From Thermoflexales bacterium (GTDB lineage: Bacteria; Chloroflexota; Anaerolineae; Fen-1058), in assembly GCA_017999195.1 (NCBI GenBank), contig JAGOBP010000172.1:1-7875 (forward strand): a DNA stretch of 7,875 nucleotides. The letters are read 5' to 3'. The notes beneath the pieces were generated by a model. It made no database searches. It had not been told where the DNA came from and saw nothing but the letters and a program-made list of their open reading frames with translations. Each line of letters opens with the position of its first letter. Position 1 is the first letter of the stretch. Below, one piece after another: positions 1 through 5,197 of this stretch. The position numbers and the translations under genes were made by a program.

Positions 1-2
1 CC

Positions 3-167
3 CTGGAAGGCTTCTGGTCCTTATTGCGCTCGTGGCTTCGCCCTCATCGCGGCATCTCGCAAGAGAAACTGCCTTTGTATCTAGCCTTCTTTGAGTTCGT
101 GCACAATGTCCGCTGCCGAGGCAAAGCATTGTTGGCCTCACTCGTGGCGATATTGGTAGCTCCTTGA
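3..167 (+). CDS. IS1595/ISXO2-like transposase, C-terminal end (partial, cut by window edge)
   Basis: An open frame enters from the left edge and ends at TGA 165-167, giving the last ~54 residues of a protein. It begins LEGFWSLLRSWLRPHRGISQ and continues through a helical stretch containing FFEFVHN and GKALL. The EGFWS-x-L-[KR] block followed by G-[IV]-S-x-x-x-L-x-x-Y-L-x-x-F-x-F is what I know from the C-terminal end of DDE transposases of the IS1595/ISXO2 group, which cut and paste the element in the cytoplasm. The other catalytic residues and the left end of the element lie outside the window, so intactness cannot be judged. The gene converges on the epimerase gene at 237-1220. The IS family assignment is from memory of the motif; another DDE family is possible. 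Confidence 0.72.
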   Translation: MEGFWSLLRSWLRPHRGISQEKLPLYLAFFEFVHNVRCRGKALLASLVAILVAP

Positions 168-168
168 T

Positions 169-197
169 TCACCGATTGAGCCTTAGTCAATTGGTGA
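169..197. terminator. Hairpin between convergent genes, terminator-like or insertion-sequence end
   Basis: The 11-nt arms TCACCGATTGA (169-179) and TCAATTGGTGA (187-197) are reverse complements apart from one position that pairs as G-U in RNA. The loop is 7 nt (180-186). The hairpin starts one base after the transposase stop codon and lies 39 bp beyond the stop of the opposing epimerase gene, where a bidirectional terminator is expected. No T-tract follows on either strand, so it is not a classical intrinsic terminator. It could instead be part of the right end of the insertion sequence. Confidence 0.45.
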
Positions 198-200
198 GCA

Positions 201-239
201 GGTCACTAATCTACCAATCTACTCATTTACTAATCATTA
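201..239 (-). repeat. Stop-codon-rich low-complexity tract at the epimerase 3' end
   Basis: Read on the minus strand from the epimerase TAA, this 39-nt tract is built from TAA, TGA and TAG triplets separated by one to a few bases. It contains nine stop triplets spread over all three frames (TAATGATTAGTAAATGAGTAG and onward). It resembles, without being identical to, the TGA/GAG-rich spacers after tsaD (4058-4126) and between 1907 and 1929. Its function is unknown. It would block read-through translation in every frame. Confidence 0.4.
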
Positions 240-1220
240 CAAATATCCATTCGCCTTATACCACTCATAACACTCTTGCAGCGCCGTTCGCACCGGCGTG
301 CAGGGCACGGGCAGGCCCAGTTCACGCTGCGCCTTCGACGAATCAAACCACAAGAATTCATTCGTCATGCGCATCTGCTCGCCGCTGAGGGGTAACTTTG
401 GCCCAACGATGGTCGTGACCAGATCGAGCGCGGTGGCGGCAATCGGAATGGTCCACTTGGGCTGCGCCAAACGCGGCGCCTTCACGCCGACGACTTCGCA
501 TGCCAGTTCGATCGTTTGTCGATTGGTCAGGTTCTCGCCGCCGATGATGTAGCGTTCACCCGATCGGCCGTTTTCTACCGCCGCGATGTGCCCCTGCACC
601 ACATCTTGCACCGCCACGAAATTCACGCCACCCTGTGGAATCACCGGGATTTTGCCGTGTGCGACTTCGCGCAAAATACTGCCCGAAATCCAGTTGATGT
701 CGCGCGGGCCAATGATGCCCGTCGGGTTCACCATCGTGATGTCTTGTCCGGCGGCCACTCGCTCACGCACAAGTTCTTCGGCCAGCCACTTGCTGTGTCC
801 GTAAGCCCAGCGCTTGGGCGGCAAGTTAAACCGATCAGCCTCGGTGGCCAATCGGTTTTTGACCAGGCCGACAGCCGCCGCGCTGCTAGTCTGCACGATC
901 TTACGAACACCCGATCGCGCGGCGGCCTCAAACACGTTACGCGCGCCATCGACATTGACTTTGTAGATCAGCGCGGTCTGACTGCGCCAGTACGAGGAAA
1001 TGGCTGCGACATTGAAGACGACATCAACGGCTTGCATCGCAGGCAAGAGCGAGTCGAAATCAAGGACATCACCGATGGCATGTTCGACGTTGAGATCATT
1101 CACGGCCGCCAACGGCGACGTGGTGCGCCGCAAAATGCGGACATCCCAGCCATGAGCCAACAGACCTGCGGCTAAGTTTGCGCCGAGAAAACCAGTCCCG
1201 CCGGTAATGAGCGCGCGCAT
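237..1220 (-). CDS. NAD(P)-dependent epimerase/reductase, extended SDR, HpnA/dihydroflavonol-reductase-like
   Basis: This 327-aa protein has the layout of an extended short-chain dehydrogenase. The Rossmann nucleotide-binding motif GGTGFLG sits at residues 7-13. The catalytic set is S112/S113 with Y140-x-x-x-K144 (YGHSK). NPTGIIGPRD (165-174) and GERYIIGGENLT (221-232) are blocks I associate with hopanoid-associated sugar epimerase HpnA and dihydroflavonol/cinnamoyl reductase relatives. It should be a cytosolic NAD(P)-dependent oxidoreductase or epimerase acting on a sugar nucleotide or a hydroxyl/keto lipid precursor; the substrate cannot be read from sequence. The ATG overlaps the upstream gene's TAA by one base (UAAUG) and has no Shine-Dalgarno element of its own, so translation is probably coupled. 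It is the last gene of the cluster. Length fits the family and no key residue is missing. The family call is secure, the HpnA role is not; no hopanoid cyclase is visible here. Confidence 0.88.
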   Translation of the reverse strand: MRALITGGTGFLGANLAAGLLAHGWDVRILRRTTSPLAAVNDLNVEHAIGDVLDFDSLLPAMQAVDVVFNVAAISSYWRSQTALIYKVNVDGARNVFEAAARSGVRKIVQTSSAAAVGLVKNRLATEADRFNLPPKRWAYGHSKWLAEELVRERVAAGQDITMVNPTGIIGPRDINWISGSILREVAHGKIPVIPQGGVNFVAVQDVVQGHIAAVENGRSGERYIIGGENLTNRQTIELACEVVGVKAPRLAQPKWTIPIAATALDLVTTIVGPKLPLSGEQMRMTNEFLWFDSSKAQRELGLPVPCTPVRTALQECYEWYKANGYL

Positions 1221-1549
1221 TAGAGTTGAGATTTTTCCACGGTAACGGTGGGGGTGAGGATCATACGCGATAAACGCGTCGAGGTGCCGAAGCGCGAATA
1301 GTGATCGGCGCGCAGTTGCGTGACGGCTTCACCATTCAGGTAGGTGTCCAGCGCCTCGCGCGAAGCCACTTCGTACATGATGAGGTATTGACTCCAGCCG
1401 TCGGCCGGGGCATCGATCTTGTACTTGGTCACGCGCAGAAAACCGGGCTGACTCAGCACGTCAGGCATGTGATGCCGTGTTTGCCATTCATCCCAGGTCT
1501 GTTCATCAACCGGATTGACTTCGGCGTTGATCGCGTAGATCACACTCAT
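1220..1549 (-). CDS. DUF4286-like small protein (ferredoxin-like, Dabb-type fold)
   Basis: From the ATG this is a 109-aa soluble protein. It has the features I know from DUF4286 proteins: an N-terminal strand (MSVIYAINAEV), W-x-x-x-H-x-PD-x-L-x-x-PGF near residues 19-38, a YLIMYE strand, and a C-terminal LRADH-x-x-RFG stretch. Such proteins adopt an alpha+beta-barrel fold seen in EthD/Dabb enzymes and in uncharacterised stress proteins; no reaction is assigned. I chose ATG 1547-1549 because GAGG lies 7 nt upstream. The in-frame GTG at 1553-1555 would leave that element only 1 nt away, so the 111-aa version is less likely. It lies 15 bp after the membrane-protein gene and overlaps the epimerase start by one base, so it probably shares their mRNA. 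Confidence 0.78.
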   Translation of the reverse strand: MSVIYAINAEVNPVDEQTWDEWQTRHHMPDVLSQPGFLRVTKYKIDAPADGWSQYLIMYEVASREALDTYLNGEAVTQLRADHYSRFGTSTRLSRMILTPTVTVEKSQL

Positions 1550-1564
1550 GCTCACACCTCGTGT

Positions 1565-1906
1565 TCAGTTGGAGCGGCGACGTCGACTGCGGCGGGCCAT
1601 GCGGCCATACCAGTAATACGGATGCGACATGCGATAAATCTTGCCGCGAAAAAACCGGAAGAACCGCCGCATGTCCCGATAGATTACGGCCACCAAACCA
1701 AACCCAAAACCGATCAGCAGCACAACCAAATCATTGGGCACCCAGGTCGATGGAATCAGCGCGTAGGCCGCGACCACGAACAAGATCAATAGCAGAATCT
1801 CGCTAAGGGCGTGATTGCCGCGCCGCTGCCCCAGCGGATAAACAAAGGTCAGCAACAAACCTGCGACTAAACAGATCAGTCCAAAGATACGTGGATCGAT
1901 GTACAT
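1565..1906 (-). CDS. Small membrane protein with three predicted helices and a basic tail
   Basis: I do not recognise this 113-aa protein. Three hydrophobic segments are visible at about residues 7-23, 35-52 and 57-75. They are followed by a cationic, aromatic tail (RDMRRFFRFFRGKIYR, then HPYYWYGRMARRSRRRRSN). The positive-inside rule would place the tail in the cytoplasm, where it could contact membrane phosphates, RNA or a partner. No catalytic motif is seen. It starts 23 bp after the UbiA-type gene and ends 15 bp before the DUF4286-like gene, with no clear Shine-Dalgarno element, so translation is probably coupled to the cluster. The long uninterrupted hydrophobic pattern and tight packing between real genes support it as coding. 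A helper role for the neighbouring prenyltransferase is a guess from position only. Confidence 0.7.
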   Translation of the reverse strand: MYIDPRIFGLICLVAGLLLTFVYPLGQRRGNHALSEILLLILFVVAAYALIPSTWVPNDLVVLLIGFGFGLVAVIYRDMRRFFRFFRGKIYRMSHPYYWYGRMARRSRRRRSN

Positions 1907-1929
1907 GAGCGTGACGAGTGAGTGGCCGC

Positions 1930-2820
1930 TCAGGCCTTAGTGATCCACTCGACGACAAACCACGCCGATAAAGCAATCGCTCCGGCCACTTGAATAGGCA
2001 CCTGAAACGGCGCTTGCGCCTCGACCGAGCCGTGCGTGCCCGCCCGCCGCGCGGCTAACATCGGGCGCAGGAACAGCACGGCAAAAACCACTGCAATCAC
2101 GCCAATGACCCACCAGGGCACGAGTTGCATCACAAAGATGGTATACACCGCGCCGATGATGCCCGCAATCAACAGGCCATTCATCAGGTAGGTAGCCGCC
2201 CGATGACCGATCACGGCCGCCGTGTGCTTCAGGCCGGCGCGCACATCACCTTCATAGTCGCGGAGTTCGTTGTACAACTCACCGTAACCGCTGAGCGACA
2301 CCAGGAACAAAAACGGAAAGAACCACGGGCCGCCCAGTTGCGTGGCGAAAGCGAAGTGCCCCGTCAGAAACTGAAAGCCCGCCAGCATCATCACGTGTGA
2401 GAGCAGATCAACAATGGGCTTGGACTTCAGACGCACCGGCCCCCACGAATAGATCCAACCCACGATGAGGCTGATCACGCCAATAACGAACGCGGCCGGA
2501 CTCAGCAGCGCGTAAATCACGGCCGCGATCAACGCCGTAAGGTACGACGCGATGTTCGCTTCGCGCTTGGTCAAGATTCCCGCCGACACCGGATTACGAT
2601 TGATCTTGGCCGGATTCAGCGCGTCGTCGTCGGCGTCTTCCACGTCGTTGATCATGAAAGCGAAACCCACCGAGAGTTCATTCGCAATCAATGCGCCGAT
2701 CAGCGCCCAGCCAAATTCGCCACCGGCCGTGGCCGCGCCGATCAGCGTAGTGACGATCACAAACCAGATGTATTCCTTGAAGCGCGTCAACTTGATGACG
2801 CCGCGTAATTTATCGTTCAA
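1930..2820 (-). CDS. UbiA-family membrane prenyltransferase
   Basis: This 296-aa protein is almost entirely transmembrane (about nine hydrophobic segments) and carries both Asp-rich motifs of the UbiA superfamily. The first is ND-x-x-D-x-x-x-D at residues 58-66 (NDVEDADDD), followed by NRNP (74-77). The second is N184-E-L-R-D188-Y-E-G-D192, followed by K198-H-T200. These bind Mg2+ and the prenyl diphosphate, and the enzyme transfers the prenyl chain to an acceptor in the membrane. The DYEGD-x-x-AG form of motif 2 is common in chlorophyll-synthase-like, menaquinone and geranylgeranyl-glyceryl branches, so the acceptor stays open. The start is TTG 2818-2820, supported by GAGGAG six bases upstream; no ATG occurs until residue 56, inside motif 1. 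The gene begins 25 bp after the thiolase stop and heads the tight run to the epimerase, so it is probably in one operon with them. Confidence 0.9.
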   Translation of the reverse strand: MNDKLRGVIKLTRFKEYIWFVIVTTLIGAATAGGEFGWALIGALIANELSVGFAFMINDVEDADDDALNPAKINRNPVSAGILTKREANIASYLTALIAAVIYALLSPAAFVIGVISLIVGWIYSWGPVRLKSKPIVDLLSHVMMLAGFQFLTGHFAFATQLGGPWFFPFLFLVSLSGYGELYNELRDYEGDVRAGLKHTAAVIGHRAATYLMNGLLIAGIIGAVYTIFVMQLVPWWVIGVIAVVFAVLFLRPMLAARRAGTHGSVEAQAPFQVPIQVAGAIALSAWFVVEWITKA

Positions 2821-2826
2821 TTCAAT

Positions 2827-2832
2827 CTCCTC
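2827..2832 (-). promoter_or_regulatory. Shine-Dalgarno element fixing the TTG start of the UbiA-type gene
   Basis: On the minus strand GAGGAG is followed by six bases (ATTGAA) and then TTG, the first codon of the prenyltransferase frame. A second TTG inside the spacer is out of frame and meets TGA after one more codon. The strong element at normal spacing explains how a weak TTG start can be used. Confidence 0.7.
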
Positions 2833-2845
2833 GTTAGTTCATTTG

Positions 2846-4057
2846 TCATTTTTCATCGGTCATTTCAATGATGATGGCTTCGCCCTGCCCCACACCCACG
2901 CACATCGTGGCGAGGCCGTAGCGCGAACCGCGGCGCTTCATCTCATGCACCAGCGTCGTCACGATGCGCGCCCCGGAGCAGCCCAGCGGATGCCCCAGCG
3001 CAATCGCGCCGCCGTTGACGTTGAGCTTGTCAGCGGGAATGCCCAGTTCGCGCGCACACGCGATCGATTGCACGGCGAACGCTTCATTGATCTCAAATAA
3101 ATCGACCTGATCGATGGTCAATCCCGCACGTTGCAACGCTTTGCGCGTGGCCGGAATCGGCCCCAGCCCCATCACGCGCGGATCGACGCCGGCGGCCGCG
3201 CCGCTCACAATGCGCGCCAAAGGCTTCAAATTAAGGGCTTGCGCGCGTTCAGGCGTCATCAACAACACGGCGGATGCGCCATCATTTAAGCCAGAGGCAT
3301 TGCCCGCCGTGACCGTGCCCGTCTTGCGGAAAGCGGGCTTGAGTTTAGCCAAACCATCGAGGGTCGTTTCGGGGCGCGGATGCTCATCGGTGGCAACGAG
3401 CAGCGGTTCGCCTTTACGCTGCGGAATCGCCACCGGCACGATCTCGTCGTTGAATCGTCCCGATTCGATCGCCGCTTTGGCCTTCAGCTGGCTCTCGAAC
3501 GCGAAGCGATCTTGATCCGCGCGGGTAATGTCGGTCTGGCGTTCGTAGATGTTCTCGGCCGTTTCGCCCATCGACTCCAGCGGGAACAGCGTCTGCATTT
3601 TCTCGTTGGGATAACGCCAACCCAAAGCCGTATCAAAGGCCGTGACATTGCCAAATGGAAACGCGCTTGTGCTCTTGGGAAACGACCACGGCGCGCGGCT
3701 CATGCTTTCCACGCCGCCTGCAATGTACACGTCGCCATCGCCCACTTTGATAGCGCGCGCGGCGGTGTTAATCGCGGCCAGCGATGACGCACACAAGCGA
3801 TTGAAGGTCACAGCGGGCACCTCATGCGGAAAACCCGCCAGCAGCGCCGCCATGCGCGCGACATTGCGATTGTCTTCACCGGCCTGATTGGCGCAGCCGA
3901 AATACACTTCTTCGATAATGGCGGGGTCAATCTTGGTGCGCTCGATCAGCGCCTTCAACACGATCGCGGCCAGATCGTCTGGTCGCACGCTGGCCAATGC
4001 GCCGCCATGACGTCCCACCGGCGTGCGCACCGCATCGATGATTACGGCTTCGGGCAT
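2846..4057 (-). CDS. Thiolase / acetyl-CoA C-acyltransferase, PcaF/PaaJ-like
   Basis: This 403-aa protein is a full-length type I/II thiolase. It carries out thiolytic cleavage of 3-oxoacyl-CoA or the reverse Claisen condensation in the cytosol. The acyl-accepting Cys is C89 in NRLCASS (86-92). The rest of the active site is NEAF (324-327), GHP (355-357) and C386 in CVGVGQG. GCANQAGEDNRNVARM (54-69) and the CVGVGQG form point to the 3-oxoadipyl-CoA/beta-ketoacyl-CoA thiolase branch (PcaF, PaaJ, FadA-like), although general acetyl-CoA acetyltransferase is equally possible. The usual nucleophile motif C-x-SG-L reads C-A-SS-L here. The ATG has AGGAGT upstream at 5-base spacing (4063-4068). The gene lies 25 bp before the prenyltransferase start, consistent with one transcript. 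No hydratase, dehydrogenase or CoA-transferase partner is visible, so pathway membership is unresolved. Confidence 0.92.
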   Translation of the reverse strand: MPEAVIIDAVRTPVGRHGGALASVRPDDLAAIVLKALIERTKIDPAIIEEVYFGCANQAGEDNRNVARMAALLAGFPHEVPAVTFNRLCASSLAAINTAARAIKVGDGDVYIAGGVESMSRAPWSFPKSTSAFPFGNVTAFDTALGWRYPNEKMQTLFPLESMGETAENIYERQTDITRADQDRFAFESQLKAKAAIESGRFNDEIVPVAIPQRKGEPLLVATDEHPRPETTLDGLAKLKPAFRKTGTVTAGNASGLNDGASAVLLMTPERAQALNLKPLARIVSGAAAGVDPRVMGLGPIPATRKALQRAGLTIDQVDLFEINEAFAVQSIACARELGIPADKLNVNGGAIALGHPLGCSGARIVTTLVHEMKRRGSRYGLATMCVGVGQGEAIIIEMTDEK

Positions 4058-4086
4058 GATAAACTCCTGATAAGTGACGAGTAACG

Positions 4087-4124
4087 AGTGATGAGTGCAT
4101 AGTCTTTACTCGTCACTCATCACT
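4087..4124. repeat. Inverted repeat in the tsaD-thiolase spacer
   Basis: The perfect 11-nt arms AGTGATGAGTG (4087-4097) and CACTCATCACT (4114-4124) enclose 16 nt. Inside these, AGT (4101-4103) can pair with ACT (4108-4110) around a CTTT loop. The structure starts 2 bp beyond the tsaD stop codon. GTGACGAGT at 4074-4082 repeats part of the same word and also occurs at 1911-1919. It may act as a terminator or mRNA-stabilising hairpin, or be one copy of a dispersed palindromic repeat. No T-tract follows, so termination is not established. Confidence 0.6.
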
Positions 4125-4126
4125 TG

Positions 4127-5164
4127 TCATTCGACCAATTTCAAATTCGGGTCAATATCCAAATCCCAGCCCGCGCGATGTCCGGCGATGAAGCGCCAAT
4201 GCGCGGCCGCACCGATCATCGCGGCGTTGTCTGTGCACAGCCACAACGGCGTCCAATGCACGGGCACCGGCGATTTACTCTTCATCACGTAGCGCAGCAT
4301 TTTATTCGCGGACACGCCGCCGCTGAGCAAGATGGCCGACGCTCCATACTTTGAAGCGGCCGCGATAGTCTTGGTCACCAATTGATCGATCACGCTATGT
4401 TGAAAACTCGCGGCCAAATCATTGATCGGCACACCCGGCCCGATCGAGCCGTCACGCCCGATAGCCCCGTATTGCTCCACCTGGCGGCGCACGGCCGTCT
4501 TGATGCCACTGAACGAAAAGGCGAATTCACCGTCAATCTTGGGCTTGGCAAAACGAAAGGCGTGCGGATTGCCTTCCACGGCGATCTTCTCGATCTTCGG
4601 CCCGCCGGGATAGCCCAGTTGCAGCAGACGCGCCACCTTATCGAACGCTTCGCCGGATGCATCATCCGCCGTCGCGCCGAGTTTCTCATAGGTCAGATGA
4701 TCGCGCATCAGGATCAATTCGGTATGGCCGCCGCTGACGATCAAGATCAGCACCGGGAATTGCAGATCATCGGGCGCCATCGCATCACCGGGGACGCGCA
4801 GCCAGTGCGAATAGATGTGGCCTTCCAGATGGTTGATCCCGATCAAAGGCAAGCCACGTGCCAAAGCAATGCCTTTAGCGACATTGACCCCGACCAACAG
4901 CGAACCCGGCAAGCCGGGGCCGTACGTCACCGCAATCGCATCGAGTTGATCGTAAGTCGTCTCGGCTTTCTCCAGCGCTTCGCGCACTACCGGCACGATC
5001 GTCTCGACGTGCATGCGCGACGCCATCTCCGGGAACACGCCGCCGTACTTGGCGTGCATCTCGATCTGCGTCGCGACGACATTGCTCATCATCTGCCGCC
5101 CGTCTTTGATCACAGCGGCGGCGGTTTCATCACAGGAGGATTCGATAGCAAGGATTTTGGTCAT
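4127..5164 (-). CDS. tsaD: tRNA N6-threonylcarbamoyladenosine (t6A) synthase subunit TsaD
   Basis: This 345-aa protein is the Kae1/YgjD enzyme, which with TsaB and TsaE transfers the threonylcarbamoyl group from TsaC/Sua5 product to A37 of ANN-decoding tRNAs in the cytosol. It is an ASKHA-fold metalloprotein. It opens MTKILAIESSCDETAAAV, with the phosphate loop and D12. The metal ligands are H112 and H116 (NHLEGH) and D312 (CTDNAAMIG). The nucleotide-binding loops are VSGGHTEL (143-150), the DDASGEAFDK block (167-176) and SGGVSAN (281-287). Length and all key residues are normal, so it should be active and essential. The start follows the family. There is no Shine-Dalgarno element directly upstream; a 9-codon frame whose TGA overlaps the ATG may provide coupling. 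Only 33 bp separate it from the stop of the restriction-modification gene, so read-through from that gene is likely unless a promoter lies inside it. Confidence 0.97.
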   Translation of the reverse strand: MTKILAIESSCDETAAAVIKDGRQMMSNVVATQIEMHAKYGGVFPEMASRMHVETIVPVVREALEKAETTYDQLDAIAVTYGPGLPGSLLVGVNVAKGIALARGLPLIGINHLEGHIYSHWLRVPGDAMAPDDLQFPVLILIVSGGHTELILMRDHLTYEKLGATADDASGEAFDKVARLLQLGYPGGPKIEKIAVEGNPHAFRFAKPKIDGEFAFSFSGIKTAVRRQVEQYGAIGRDGSIGPGVPINDLAASFQHSVIDQLVTKTIAAASKYGASAILLSGGVSANKMLRYVMKSKSPVPVHWTPLWLCTDNAAMIGAAAHWRFIAGHRAGWDLDIDPNLKLVE

Positions 5165-5190
5165 TGTTTGACTTTGGCTAAGGGGTGCAT
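5161..5190 (-). other. Possible 9-codon leader frame overlapping the tsaD start
   Basis: In the gap between the restriction-modification stop and tsaD, the frame MHPLAKVKQ ends in a TGA that overlaps the tsaD ATG as ATGA. A GAAGG stretch lies 4 nt before its ATG, whereas tsaD itself has no visible ribosome-binding site. This is the arrangement of a translational-coupling leader, but a frame this short can arise by chance. Confidence 0.25.
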
Positions 5191-5197
5191 TTAGCCT

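Noticed and set aside
516..1175. 219-codon plus-strand open frame antisense to the epimerase
   Set aside because: Opposite-strand shadow of a gene with clear SDR motifs; no domain or ribosome-binding site seen.
1553..1555. GTG as the start of the DUF4286-like gene
   Set aside because: The GAGG element would be only 1 nt away; the ATG two codons later has normal 7-nt spacing.
4382..5194. 270-codon plus-strand open frame antisense to tsaD
   Set aside because: It is the complement of a well-conserved gene in GC-rich sequence, shows no recognisable motif and has His/Arg-rich shadow composition.
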